A DNA stretch of 64,000 nt from an uncultured Prevotella sp. Lineage in GTDB: Bacteria > Bacteroidota > Bacteroidia > Bacteroidales > Bacteroidaceae. The notes beneath the pieces are model-generated. The model saw only the letters and a list, made by a program, of their open reading frames with translations, ran no database searches and was not told where the DNA came from. How positions within the stretch are numbered: position 1 is the stretch's first letter; every line of letters begins with the position of its first letter. The DNA is taken from assembly GCA_900543975.1 (NCBI GenBank), contig UQTI01000004.1, forward strand, positions 1 to 64,000, read 5' to 3'. This document shows, in pieces, positions 35,208 through 44,152 of the stretch. Made by a program: the position numbers and the translations under genes.

Positions 35208-37502
35208 ATGGTCAAAATTACAAAAGAGGCCGCCCTGGAGTATCATAACAACGGGCGCCCTGGAAAAATTGAAGTAAAACCGACAAAACCCTACCACACG
35301 CAGACCGACCTCAGCCTGGCCTATTCGCCTGGTGTGGCCTATCCGTGTCTGGAGATTCAGGAAAATCCCGACTCTGTTTACAAGTACACAGACAAGGGCA
35401 ACTTGGTAGCTGTCATCTCTAACGGCACAGCTGTGTTGGGATTGGGCGACATCGGCGCAATGAGCGGCAAGCCAGTAATGGAAGGCAAGGGTCTGTTGTT
35501 CAAGATCTACGGCGGCATCGACGTGTTCGACATCGAGGTGGCCGAGAAAGACCCCGAGAAGTTCTGCGAGGCCGTGGAGAAGATTGCGCCCACATTCGGC
35601 GGCATCAACCTTGAGGACATCAAGGCTCCCGAGTGTTTCTACATCGAGGAGCGCTTGAAGAAGAACCTCGACATACCCGTCATGCACGACGACCAGCACG
35701 GCACAGCCATCATTTCTGCTGCCGGTCTGAAGAACGCTCTTGAGGTGGCTGGCAAGAACATCGCCGATGTCAAGATTGTGGTCAATGGTGCTGGAGCAGC
35801 TGCCATTAGCTGCACCAAGCTCTATGTGGCATTGGGAGCAAAGGTAGAGAACATCGTGATGCTCGACTCGAAGGGCGTCATCACCTCCGACCGTGAGAAC
35901 CTCACACCACAGAAGAAGCTCTTCGCTACCGACCGCCGCGACGTCCACACCCTCAAGGAGGCCGTTGTCGGAGCCGACGTGTTTGTAGGCCTCTCCAAGG
36001 GCAACGTTCTGTCACAAGACATGATACGCTCCATGGCCGACAGCCCCATCGTCTTCGCCCTCGCCAACCCCGTGCCTGAAATCAGCTACGAGGATGCCAT
36101 GGCAAGCCGTCCCGACGTGCTCATGTCTACAGGCCGAAGCGACTATCCCAACCAGATCAACAACGTGATCGGATTCCCCTACATCTTCCGCGGAGCTCTC
36201 GACGTTCACGCCAAAGCCATTAACGAAGAGATGAAGATGGCTGCCGTCAATGCCATCGCCGATCTGGCCAAGCAGCCTGTACCCGATGTCGTGAACGATG
36301 TTTATCATGTCAACAACCTCACCTTCGGTCCTAAATATTTCATCCCGAAACCCGTCGACCCACGCCTCATAACAGAGGTGAGCGCAGCCGTGGCAAAGGC
36401 AGCCATAAAGAGCGGCGTGGCAAGAAAGACCATTACCGACTGGGATGCCTACAAGAAGAGCCTCATGGAGCTGCTCGGTCAGGAGTCGAAGCTCACACGC
36501 AAGCTCCACGACACGGCTCGTCTGCACCCGCAACGCGTAGTGTTTGCCGAGGGAGGACACCCGACCATGATGAAGGCTGCCGTCCAGGCCAAGACCGAGG
36601 GCATCTGCCAGCCCATCCTGCTCGGCAACCCCGACCGTCTGAACCGTCTGGCCCAGCGCCTGAAGCTCGACCTCTCCGACATAGAGATCATCGACATGCG
36701 TGCAGACCAGGAGCAGGGCCGTCGTGCCACATACGCCAAGCACCTCGCAAAGAAGCGTGCCCGTCAGGGCTACAACTTCGAGGAGGCTTATGACAAGATG
36801 TACGAACGCAACTATTTCGGAATGATGATGGTTGAGACAGGCGAGGCCGATGCCTTCATAACGGGTCTCTACACCAAATATTCAAACACCATCAAGGTGG
36901 CAAAAGAGGTGGTGGGCATTCGTCCAGAATACAAGACCTTCGCTACGATGCACATCCTCAACACAAAGAAGGGAACCTTCTATATCGCCGACACGCTCAT
37001 AAACCGTCACCCCGACGAGAACGTGCTGATGGACGTTGCCAAGCTGTCGGCCCACACCGTACAGTTCTTTAACGAGGAGCCACACATCGCCATGATCAGC
37101 TACTCCAACTTCGGTACCGACGAGGTGGGCTCGCCAATGAAGGTTCACCTGGCTGTTGAAGAGATGCAGAAGCAGTATCCTTACCTCGCCATCGATGGTG
37201 AGATGCAGGTCAACTTCGCCCTTAACAAGGAGTTACGCGACGACAAGTATCCGTTCTCACGCCTCAAGGGTCTTGATGTCAACACACTCGTGTTCCCCAA
37301 CATGAGCAGCGCCAACAGCAGCTACAAGCTGCTCCAGGCTCTTGACCCCGATGCCGAGATCATTGGCCCGATCCAGATGGGTCTGAACAAGCCTATCCAC
37401 TTTACCGACTTCGAGAGCTCGGTTCGCGACATCGTCAACGTTACAGCTGTTGCCGTGATCGACGCCTACGTTGATAAGGTGAAGAAGAACGCCGACAACT
37501 AA
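35208..37502 (+). CDS. NADP-dependent malic enzyme with phosphotransacetylase-like domain
   Basis: 764 residues, the MaeB type. Malic enzyme part (about 1-425): [25 protein letters not shown], the nucleotide-binding [10 protein letters not shown] and [11 protein letters not shown]-terminal phosphate acetyltransferase-like domain (about 430-760: [34 protein letters not shown]). It converts malate to pyruvate with NADPH; in known MaeB proteins the second domain is regulatory (binds acetyl-CoA) rather than catalytic. A TAATTTTG box lies at 35074-35081. A strong terminator follows. Confidence 0.95.
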   Translation: MVKITKEAALEYHNNGRPGKIEVKPTKPYHTQTDLSLAYSPGVAYPCLEIQENPDSVYKYTDKGNLVAVISNGTAVLGLGDIGAMSGKPVMEGKGLLFKIYGGIDVFDIEVAEKDPEKFCEAVEKIAPTFGGINLEDIKAPECFYIEERLKKNLDIPVMHDDQHGTAIISAAGLKNALEVAGKNIADVKIVVNGAGAAAISCTKLYVALGAKVENIVMLDSKGVITSDRENLTPQKKLFATDRRDVHTLKEAVVGADVFVGLSKGNVLSQDMIRSMADSPIVFALANPVPEISYEDAMASRPDVLMSTGRSDYPNQINNVIGFPYIFRGALDVHAKAINEEMKMAAVNAIADLAKQPVPDVVNDVYHVNNLTFGPKYFIPKPVDPRLITEVSAAVAKAAIKSGVARKTITDWDAYKKSLMELLGQESKLTRKLHDTARLHPQRVVFAEGGHPTMMKAAVQAKTEGICQPILLGNPDRLNRLAQRLKLDLSDIEIIDMRADQEQGRRATYAKHLAKKRARQGYNFEEAYDKMYERNYFGMMMVETGEADAFITGLYTKYSNTIKVAKEVVGIRPEYKTFATMHILNTKKGTFYIADTLINRHPDENVLMDVAKLSAHTVQFFNEEPHIAMISYSNFGTDEVGSPMKVHLAVEEMQKQYPYLAIDGEMQVNFALNKELRDDKYPFSRLKGLDVNTLVFPNMSSANSSYKLLQALDPDAEIIGPIQMGLNKPIHFTDFESSVRDIVNVTAVAVIDAYVDKVKKNADN

Positions 37503-37515
37503 TAAAAGATAAAGG

Positions 37516-37576
37516 AGAAGGCAACTGCTACATACATTATATATATATGTATGTGGTTCAGTTGCCTTCTTTTTTA
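37516..37576 (+). terminator. terminator of the malic enzyme gene
   Basis: AGAAGGCAACTG (37516-37527) pairs with 37559-37570; an inner stem of ten more pairs encloses a TA-repeat loop. T run after it on the plus strand. Confidence 0.9.
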
Positions 37577-37605
37577 AAAAACATAGACCTATAAAAACTT
37601 TTATT

Positions 37606-38445
37606 ATGATCACTTTCCCTTGCGCCAAAATTAACCTCGGTCTTAACGTCATCAACAAACGGCCCGACGGCTACCACAACATAGAGACCATTTTCTACCC
37701 CATCCCCCTTAACGACGCCTTAGAGATAAAACTCATGGACGACAGATTTCCTTCAAAACAAAACTGCGACTTGAAGGTTACGGGCAAAGGCGTCGACTGT
37801 AACGAGGAAGACAACATTGTTGTAAAAGCATACAATCTGCTGAGCAAAGATTTTGTCTTGCCACGCATACACGCTCATCTTTACAAGAACATACCGTCAC
37901 AAGCCGGACTGGGTGGCGGCTCCTCCGATGCCGCTTTCATGATCAGACTGCTCGACGAGCGCTTCCGCCTGAACATCGGAAACGCGGAGATGGAACGCTA
38001 CGCCGCCATGCTGGGAGCCGACTGCGCTTTCTTCATAACAGCCGAACCGTCATTTGCCACAGGCATAGGCGAGGTGCTCTCGCCTGCCGACTCGCCCCAG
38101 GGCAACCTCAACGGCTATCATCTGGTTGTGGTAAAGGACGATGTGGCTGTGTCTACAAAAGAGGCTTACGCCCAGATCACGCCAGCCAAGCCTCAAGTGT
38201 GTTGCAAAGACATCGTGAAGATGCCTATCGACAAATGGAAGGACCTTCTCACCAACGACTTTGAGGAACCTGCCTTCAAAGCCCATCCTGTGCTTGCCGA
38301 GATCAAGCAGAAGCTCTACGCCTTGGGAGCAGCCTATGCCCAGATGAGCGGAAGCGGAAGCGCCATGTTCGGCATTTTCAAGAACAAGCCCGTCATACCT
38401 GAAGGCACATTCGGAAAGGCTGATGTTTATGTCATGCAGCTTTAA
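37606..38445 (+). CDS. 4-diphosphocytidyl-2-C-methyl-D-erythritol kinase
   Basis: 279 residues, GHMP kinase. CAKINLGLNVINKRPDGYHNI at the start (key Lys8, Asn10) and the ATP loop PSQAGLGGGSSDAA (97-110), with GSGSAMFGIF near the end. Fourth step of the MEP isoprenoid pathway. It heads a tight cluster with the Nudix and thioesterase genes (15-bp and 5-bp gaps). Confidence 0.96.
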   Translation: MITFPCAKINLGLNVINKRPDGYHNIETIFYPIPLNDALEIKLMDDRFPSKQNCDLKVTGKGVDCNEEDNIVVKAYNLLSKDFVLPRIHAHLYKNIPSQAGLGGGSSDAAFMIRLLDERFRLNIGNAEMERYAAMLGADCAFFITAEPSFATGIGEVLSPADSPQGNLNGYHLVVVKDDVAVSTKEAYAQITPAKPQVCCKDIVKMPIDKWKDLLTNDFEEPAFKAHPVLAEIKQKLYALGAAYAQMSGSGSAMFGIFKNKPVIPEGTFGKADVYVMQL

Positions 38446-38460
38446 AAAACAGAAAAAACA

Positions 38461-38994
38461 ATGGACAACAAAAACGAACTGTTTCCTCTCGTCAATGAAG
38501 ACGGACAGGTTCTTGGAAGCATCACAAGAGGCAAAGCCCACGACGGCAGCAAGCTATTGCACCCCGTTGTGCATCTGCATCTCTTCAACTCTCATGGCCA
38601 GCTTTACCTGCAAAAGCGTCCCGAATGGAAGGACATTCAGCCAGGCAAATGGGATACTGCCTGTGGCGGACACATCGACTATGGCGAAACCGTAGAGGCA
38701 GCCCTTTCACGCGAGGTGCGCGAGGAGCTTGGCGTAACATCGTTCAAGCCTCTGTTTATAAAGAAATATGTGTTCGAGAGTGCCCGCGAACGTGAGCTTG
38801 TTCATGTTCACGCCACCACCTACGACGGCCCTGTCGCACCATCAAAAAACGAGCTCGACGGCGGACGCTTCTGGTCACGCGAGGAGATTGCAGCAAACAT
38901 CGAAAAGAACGTTTTCACGCCCAACTTTGAGAGCGAATACACGAAAGTGGTGCTTCCATGGCTTGAAGCCACCTGTAAAGATACAACATTTTAA
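38461..38994 (+). CDS. Nudix hydrolase
   Basis: 177 residues. A perfect Nudix box spans Gly70 to Val92 (G-x5-E-x7-REV-x-EELG-V), preceded by LYLQKRPEWKDIQPGKWD. The overall form (VNEDGQVLGSITRGKAHDG at the start) is like the IPP isomerase/YfcD branch, which fits the position directly after ispE, but substrate is not certain. Confidence 0.92.
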   Translation: MDNKNELFPLVNEDGQVLGSITRGKAHDGSKLLHPVVHLHLFNSHGQLYLQKRPEWKDIQPGKWDTACGGHIDYGETVEAALSREVREELGVTSFKPLFIKKYVFESARERELVHVHATTYDGPVAPSKNELDGGRFWSREEIAANIEKNVFTPNFESEYTKVVLPWLEATCKDTTF

Positions 38995-38999
38995 GCAAT

Positions 39000-39482
39000 A
39001 TGGACATAAAGAAAATAATAAACCCATGGATAGGAATGGAGGGCTACAACTGCATTGGCTGCTCCCCTGACAACCCGTTCGGCCTGCACCTCTGCTTCTA
39101 CGAGGATGGCGACGACATCGTTACAACATGGAAGCCATCGCCTCTCTATCAAGGATGGCTCAACACGCTTCATGGCGGCATACAGGCCCTGCTGCTGGAC
39201 GAGGTGTGCGGATGGGTTGTAACACGCAAGTTGCAGACGGCTGGCGTGACGTCAAAGATGGAGACACGCTACAAACGCCCCGTCTCGACAAACGACACGG
39301 AGCTTACCGTGAGAGCACACATAAGAGAGCAAAGGCGCAACATCGTCATCATAGATGCCACCCTATCCAGCTCTAACGGCGTTGTGTGTACAGAAGCCAC
39401 CTGCACCTATTTTGCGTTACCACGCGAGAAGGCAGAGAAAGAAATGCACTTTGTGGCTTGCAAAACAGAAGGAGAAGAGTGA
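39000..39482 (+). CDS. PaaI-type hotdog thioesterase
   Basis: 160 residues. CIGCSPDNPFGLHLCFYED at the start and the active helix LHGGIQALLLDEVCGWVV (the acidic residue near 63 is the expected general base). Likely hydrolyses an acyl-CoA. Start is 5 bp after the Nudix stop; the cluster is probably one transcript. Confidence 0.88.
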   Translation: MDIKKIINPWIGMEGYNCIGCSPDNPFGLHLCFYEDGDDIVTTWKPSPLYQGWLNTLHGGIQALLLDEVCGWVVTRKLQTAGVTSKMETRYKRPVSTNDTELTVRAHIREQRRNIVIIDATLSSSNGVVCTEATCTYFALPREKAEKEMHFVACKTEGEE

Positions 39483-39502
39483 GTGGTTACCAATGAGAGA
39501 TA

Positions 39503-39557
39503 ACCAAATAACCAAACAAACAAACAAGCAAACAAGCAAACAAGCAAGCAATAAATA
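39503..39557. repeat. CAAA/CAAG tetranucleotide repeat
   Basis: A run of AAACA and AAGCA words right after the thioesterase stop codon. It is outside any gene, so length changes would not alter a protein. Confidence 0.8.
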
Positions 39558-39560
39558 GAA

Positions 39561-39603
39561 AAAGTGTTCGCTAAAACAAACCTTAGCGAACACTTTTTTT
39601 TAT
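39561..39603. terminator. bidirectional terminator between convergent genes
   Basis: AAAGTGTTCGCTAA (39561-39574) pairs perfectly with TTAGCGAACACTTT (39583-39596), 14 bp, with A and T runs on the two sides. It serves the thioesterase transcript and ettA. Confidence 0.92.
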
Positions 39604-39621
39604 CTTTTATTTCAAAGCCTC

Positions 39622-41319
39622 TTAATCTTCCATCAACTTGCGGTAGCGGCCCTTCTTTATGTCCTCATTACCAAGGCGTCGTGCCTTGTTAATCTCATAA
39701 TCAGAGTAGCTACCCTCGAAGAAGAACACCTCGCCATTGCCCTCAAAGGCAAGGATGTGCGTACAGATACGGTCAAGGAACCAACGGTCGTGGCTGATCA
39801 CAACAGCACAGCCGGCAAAGCCCTCAAGACCCTCCTCCAAAGCACGCAGGGTGTTGACATCGATGTCGTTGGTCGGCTCGTCGAGCAACAGCACGTTGCC
39901 CTCCTGCTTCAGAGCAAGAGCCAGCTGCAAGCGGTTACGCTCACCACCCGACAGGGTGCCACAGAGCTTGCTCTGGTCCGTGCCGGCAAAGTTGAAGCGT
40001 GAGATGTAGGCACGGGCGTTGACATCGCGTCCACCCATGCGTATGGTCTCGTTGCCCTGGCTTACCGTTTCATAAACCGACTTCTCGGGATCAATATCCT
40101 TATGCTGCTGATCCACATAGGCCAGCTTCACGGTCTCGCCCACCTCAAAGGTTCCGCCATCGGCCTGTTCCAAGCCCATGATCATGCGGAAGAGCGTGGT
40201 CTTGCCTGCGCCGTTAGGACCGATCACGCCCACAATGCCGTTAGGCGGCAACATGAAGTTGAGGTCGTTGAAGAGCACCTTCTCGCCAAAAGCCTTCTTC
40301 ACATGCTGAGCCTCGATGACCTTGTTGCCGAGGCGCGGACCGTTAGGAATGAAGATCTCAAGCTTCTCCTCGCGCTCCTTCTGCTCCTGTCCGAGCATCT
40401 GCTCATAAGCGTTAAGACGGGCCTTACCCTTAGCCTGACGGGCCTTGGGAGCCATGTGTGCCCATTCGAGCTCTCGCTCCAACGCCTTACGACGTTTCGA
40501 GGCCTGCTTCTCCTCCTGCATCATGCGCTTGGTCTTCTGGTCAAGCCATGACGAGTAGTTGCCGTGCCATGGAATGCCCTCACCGCGGTCGAGCTCAAGG
40601 ATCCACTCGCTCACATCGTCAAGGAAGTAGCGGTCGTGGGTCACGGCAATAACCGTTCCCTCATACTGCTGCAAGTGCTGCTCCAACCAGTCTATGCTCT
40701 CTGCATCAAGGTGGTTCGTAGGCTCGTCAAGCAGGAGCACATCAGGCTTCTGAAGGAGCAAACGGCAGAGGGCCACACGTCGGCGCTCACCTCCCGAGAG
40801 GTTCGTCACAGGCCAGTCGCCCGGTGGACAACGCAGGGCAGCCATGGCGCGGTCAAGCTTCGAGTCCATGTTCCAGGCATCGGTAGCGTCAATGATGTCC
40901 TGCACCTCAGCCTGACGTTGCATGAGCTTGTCCATCTTGTCGGCATCGCTATAATACTCCTCCAAGCCAAACTTGAGGTTTATATCCTCATATTCCTTTA
41001 GAGCATCATAAGCCTTCTGCACACCCTCCATCACGTTCTCCTTCACCGTCTTGTTCTCGTCAAGAGGCGGATCCTGGGGCAGATAGCCCACGGTATAGCC
41101 TGGGCTCCAAACCACCTCACCTTGTGTGGGTTGCTCTAAGCCAGCAATAATTTTCATCAAGGTCGACTTACCTGCTCCGTTCAGACCTATAATGCCAATC
41201 TTAGCACCATAGAAGAACGAGAGATAGATGTCCTTCAATATCTGCTTTCGGTTTTGGGGAATGATCTTCGACACTCCCACCATCGAGAAGATAATTTTCT
41301 TGTCGTCTACTGTTGCCAT
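39622..41319 (-). CDS. energy-dependent translational throttle protein EttA (ABC-F)
   Basis: 565 residues, two ABC domains without membrane spans. First P-loop GLNGAGKST (45-53), signature LSGGERRRVALCRLLL, Walker B VLLLDEPTNHLD; second P-loop GPNGAGKTT, signature LSGGERNRLQLALAL, Walker B VLLLDEPTNDID. The linker carries the basic PtIM region (about 240-310). EttA binds the ribosome E site and gates elongation with the ATP/ADP ratio. Confidence 0.95.
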   Translation of the reverse strand: MATVDDKKIIFSMVGVSKIIPQNRKQILKDIYLSFFYGAKIGIIGLNGAGKSTLMKIIAGLEQPTQGEVVWSPGYTVGYLPQDPPLDENKTVKENVMEGVQKAYDALKEYEDINLKFGLEEYYSDADKMDKLMQRQAEVQDIIDATDAWNMDSKLDRAMAALRCPPGDWPVTNLSGGERRRVALCRLLLQKPDVLLLDEPTNHLDAESIDWLEQHLQQYEGTVIAVTHDRYFLDDVSEWILELDRGEGIPWHGNYSSWLDQKTKRMMQEEKQASKRRKALERELEWAHMAPKARQAKGKARLNAYEQMLGQEQKEREEKLEIFIPNGPRLGNKVIEAQHVKKAFGEKVLFNDLNFMLPPNGIVGVIGPNGAGKTTLFRMIMGLEQADGGTFEVGETVKLAYVDQQHKDIDPEKSVYETVSQGNETIRMGGRDVNARAYISRFNFAGTDQSKLCGTLSGGERNRLQLALALKQEGNVLLLDEPTNDIDVNTLRALEEGLEGFAGCAVVISHDRWFLDRICTHILAFEGNGEVFFFEGSYSDYEINKARRLGNEDIKKGRYRKLMED

Positions 41320-41551
41320 TTTTTAAAAATTGGTGTTGTTAATAGTTTAGGCAGTAAAATTACAAAAAAAATCTGACATTTTCGCCCCTTTTCTCAAATA
41401 AACACAAAAAACATTATCTTAACATTTTCATTTTTTCTACATTCCGTTTTTTTACTTTTCATCATTTTTCGGGTCTAAACAAACCAGCAACTGGGTAAAC
41501 CGACAGCACGTCATCGGAGCGGGCTAAACACAACATTTCAAGCAAGCCAAA
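41320..41551. other. ettA upstream region
   Basis: No gene. AT-rich, contains a TAATTTTA word that may serve the ettA promoter but deviates from consensus at the last base and lacks a clear -33 element. Followed by the 22-bp repeat array. Confidence 0.4.
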
Positions 41552-41617
41552 ACGTCACTTATGGAGCGTAAAAACGTCATAAAAGGAGCATAAGCAAGCC
41601 CTGAAAGGAGCGTAAAG
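41552..41617. repeat. 22-bp tandem repeat, second locus
   Basis: Three exact-length units (41552-41573, 41574-41595, 41596-41617), consensus ACGTCACTTANGGAGCGTAA followed by AA. The first unit differs from the reverse complement of the units at 73-138 only in the central variable block and last base. The second and third units have decayed in the ACGTCACTTA half. Confidence 0.8.
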
Positions 41618-41654
41618 GCAAGCACGCCTCTTTTAACGGGTCTTTATCTTGACA

Positions 41655-42158
41655 TTATCTGTTAGCGTCAGCATCAGGTTCTGCTGCAATGTCGCTTTCT
41701 TCTCCCGGCAGCACATACCGTCTTAACTTGTGGTCTTCGACAAAGATGTGGTTGATGGTGAAGACGAGCGACTGAAGGGTTGCCTCCCTTACCTTTGGCT
41801 TCAGTTGACATTCCCATACCGTGATACAATGCCACCCCATGCTGGCAAGGCGTTTCTGCTCCTCCTTGTCCCTGCTTCTGTTGCGTTCAATCTTCGCTTG
41901 CCAGAAGGCAGTCCTGCTCTTTGGCATGACAAAAAGTTTGCAGCCTTCATGGCCGTGCCAAAAACAGCCGTTGACGAAGATGACCGTGCGATACTTGCGC
42001 ATCACGATGTCCGGATGTCCCGGCAGCCGCGGGTGGTTCACCCTATACCGGAACCCGTGCGCAAACAGATAGCGGCGCACCACCATTTCGGGTTTGGTTG
42101 CCTTGCTGTGTATGGATGCCATGCAGCGGCTTCGCTGCTCCTTTGTCATCTTGTCCAT
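41655..42158 (-). CDS. very short patch repair endonuclease (Vsr)
   Basis: 167 residues from the ATG at 42158 (MDKMTKEQRSRCMASIHSKA), the usual Vsr start; an upstream ATG (42191) would add 11 residues that overlap a 5' hairpin. Motifs: TKPEMVVRRYLFAHGFRYR; catalytic Asp50 in LPGHPDIV; NGCFWHGHEGC; WECQLK. Vsr nicks next to T:G mismatches that arise by deamination of 5-methylcytosine. No cytosine methyltransferase is in the window, so it is an orphan here. Confidence 0.92.
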   Translation of the reverse strand: MDKMTKEQRSRCMASIHSKATKPEMVVRRYLFAHGFRYRVNHPRLPGHPDIVMRKYRTVIFVNGCFWHGHEGCKLFVMPKSRTAFWQAKIERNRSRDKEEQKRLASMGWHCITVWECQLKPKVREATLQSLVFTINHIFVEDHKLRRYVLPGEESDIAAEPDADANR

Positions 42159-42180
42159 TGTTCTGCTTTCGATTAATGTT

Positions 42181-42215
42181 GCGCATTTCATAAAAATGCG
42201 CCGAGGACAAAGTTA
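42181..42215 (-). promoter_or_regulatory. vsr -7 box and 5' hairpin
   Basis: Minus strand TAACTTTG (42208-42215) followed at the expected start of the message by a hairpin (GCGCATTT 42181-42188 with 42194-42201). The -33 element is weak. The hairpin would cap the 5' end of the vsr message and covers the alternative ATG at 42191. Confidence 0.5.
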
Positions 42216-42496
42216 CGGATATTTTCTGTAAAGAGATTTACTTTTAGAAGGAAAAAAGCTTTGTCATTTGATTTTTTATAGCGCCAACTTGCTTGAAACC
42301 GCTTCCAAACAAGATTTCGTTGCAACTGTTAAGATGTACAGATGTGAGCAGTTGCAGCATCAAAATGTGTTGAAACGATGAGATTGAGCGTGGTTTGAGG
42401 ATGCATAAGGGCAAGAAATGCACAATTATGAGCTTTTATACAATGCTTAAAAATGGATGAAGCGTTTGTCGCCAACGCTGCAACTCGCTAGGTATA

Positions 42497-42691
42497 AGCC
42501 TTTTAGAGGGAAGCAACAGACAGTAAAAGCGTTTCAGTTTCAGTTGTTTCAGTTGATTTTTAAGGAGTACAGCATTCTACTCTCTTTATGTAATATATTG
42601 ATTATTAATTAGTTATAAATAATATAAAGAGGATATGAAACATAACTGACCCTTAAAAAACGAACTGAAACTGAAACAACTGAAACGCTTT
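42497..42691. repeat. palindromic intergenic element 1 (GTTTCA type)
   Basis: Starts with AGCCTTTTAGA, a left arm built of GTTTCAGTT words (42526-42555), an AT-rich core (TAATATATTGATTATTAATT then AGTTATAAA, from 42591), and a right arm of the complementary words (42663-42691). Outer ends AAAGCGTTTCAGTT are exact inverted repeats; inner words are shuffled. The left flank and core match element 2. No reading frame. Confidence 0.75.
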
Positions 42692-43070
42692 GACAAACCA
42701 AGATGTTTCATTATCACCTCTCAAGCAAGCGTCGCATGCCATGAAGAGGCTTGGATGCTTCCAAAAATAAGACAGAATGTGTAGATAAAAAGGATAGAAT
42801 TTGTAGAAAAAGAGGGTTGAAAACATGTAAAAGGGGTTAGAAAGCACGCAAAAGGGGTTAGAAGATATAAAATGTGCTCCATTTAGATGTGTTGCATGTT
42901 CAGCAAAATATAATGGAACAAAGGGCTTTTGCATGGTTTTTGACCGTTACAAGAGCAAAATAGAGGGAAAAAGGTGGGAAAAAACCTGTGTTTTGCAGCT
43001 TTACAAGGGTGTTTTTTGATGTTTTGTCCTTTCTCATTCGCTGCCTCAAACCCGTAAAGCGTTGATAATG
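42692..43070. other. non-coding spacer between the two palindromic elements
   Basis: A/T-rich with repeated AAAAGGGGTTAGAA words (about 42829-42870). A 93-codon minus-strand frame (42653-42934) is Phe/Leu-rich by composition and runs through the repeat arm; I do not accept it as a gene. Confidence 0.5.
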
Positions 43071-43323
43071 AGCCTTTTAGAAAGAAGCAAGCAACCCGTC
43101 GGTTCCAATTCCAGTTATTCCAATTATTTTTTTTGTATTTCCATTATCTTATATTTATATATATATTATATATATAATATATTAATAATCAATAAGTTAT
43201 AAAGCTCTTAAAAAGAGGGTTCGCATTTGAAATGCCATTTTTTTAATTGGAATAACTGGAATTGGAACCACTGGATGGAATAACTGGAATTGGAATAACT
43301 GGAATTGGAATAACTGGAATTGG
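43071..43323. repeat. palindromic intergenic element 2 (ATTCC type)
   Basis: Starts with AGCCTTTTAGA as in element 1. A perfect 25-bp inverted repeat (43101-43125 and 43245-43269; left arm begins GGTTCCAATTCCAGTTATTC) encloses an AT-rich core whose part from 43176 (TAATATATTAATAATCAATA, then AGTTATAAA) matches the core of element 1. The right arm continues as three exact 15-bp tandem copies of AATAACTGGAATTGG (43279-43323). Confidence 0.85.
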
Positions 43324-43442
43324 AACAGGAACATCTGAAACAGAAAGGTGTCTTATCGTTAAGCCAAAAGAGCAGAACCGAGCTTGCTCAGAATCTGCCA
43401 TCGCGAGAAAAGGTGCTATAAAACAGAACGACAGGTAACATT

Positions 43443-43473
43443 AAAAAAAACGTCAGGTTTGTCACCTGACGTT
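43443..43473 (-). terminator. terminator of the IMPACT-family gene
   Basis: AACGTCAGGT (43449-43458) pairs with ACCTGACGTT (43464-43473), 5-base loop. Followed by eight T residues on the minus strand. Confidence 0.9.
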
Positions 43474-43510
43474 CTGTTTCAAGATTGATGAATAGAAGCC
43501 CAATGGTTCT

Positions 43511-44104
43511 TCACTCAAAGGCCAGTTTGTCAAGACGTGTACGCAGCTGCTCAGCTTCCGATTGTCTGATGCTTAAGGTTATCTGACATGTGTTGTCGAA
43601 GTTTTGCGACACGATTCGTGGCTTCATCTCCTTCACAATGCGCATGACGTCGTTCATCATGACGTAAGGAAAGTTGAACACCACCTCTTCCTCCACCTGG
43701 CAGGTTACGGTCTCGGCATGGTCTATAGCGTCGGCAGCAGCCGTTTTATAGGCCACGAGCAAGCCGCTGGTGCCGAGCTTCACTCCGCCAAAATAGCGCA
43801 CCACGATGATGAGAATGTTGGTAAGCTCGTTCTTCACGATCTGTCCGAGAATGGGTTTGCCTGCCGTGCTGCTGGGCTCGCCGTCATCGTTGGTTCGGAA
43901 GAGGCTGCTGTCGGCTCCGAGCATGAAGGCATAGCACACATGCCTGGCGTCGTAGAAGCGCTTGCGATAGGTCTGCACGATGTCTTTAACCTGTTCTTCG
44001 GTTTCCACATGATGAGCGAAGGCGTAAAACTTGCTGCGCTTCTCGCTATAGAAGCCTTCAGCTGGGGTTGATGTTATGGTCTTGTATTCGTCAATAATTT
44101 CCAT
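43511..44104 (-). CDS. IMPACT/YigZ family protein
   Basis: 197 residues. Conserved blocks SKFYAFAHHVETEEQVKD, FMLGADSSLFRTNDDGEPSS, AGKPILGQIVKNELTNILII and VRYFGGVKLGTSGLLVAYKTA are hallmarks of the family, with a C-terminal DUF1949-type ferredoxin fold. Relatives in eukaryotes modulate Gcn2; the bacterial role is unknown. 48 bp after DUF1015 in the same direction. Confidence 0.93.
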   Translation of the reverse strand: MEIIDEYKTITSTPAEGFYSEKRSKFYAFAHHVETEEQVKDIVQTYRKRFYDARHVCYAFMLGADSSLFRTNDDGEPSSTAGKPILGQIVKNELTNILIIVVRYFGGVKLGTSGLLVAYKTAAADAIDHAETVTCQVEEEVVFNFPYVMMNDVMRIVKEMKPRIVSQNFDNTCQITLSIRQSEAEQLRTRLDKLAFE

Positions 44105-44152
44105 TTATCAAACATTAAAAAAACTGATTTGTAGCAGGAGCGTGATGAGGCC

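Noticed and set aside
39355..39558. 67-codon plus-strand frame ending in Lys/Gln/Thr repeats
   Set aside because: Out of frame with the thioesterase and made mostly of the CAAA/CAAG repeat after its stop codon.
42653..42934. 93-codon minus-strand frame
   Set aside because: Aromatic composition comes from the A-rich spacer, and its end is the palindromic arm. I see no homologous features.
43245..43323. CRISPR-like array
   Set aside because: The 15-bp units are directly tandem with no unique spacers and no cas genes are present.
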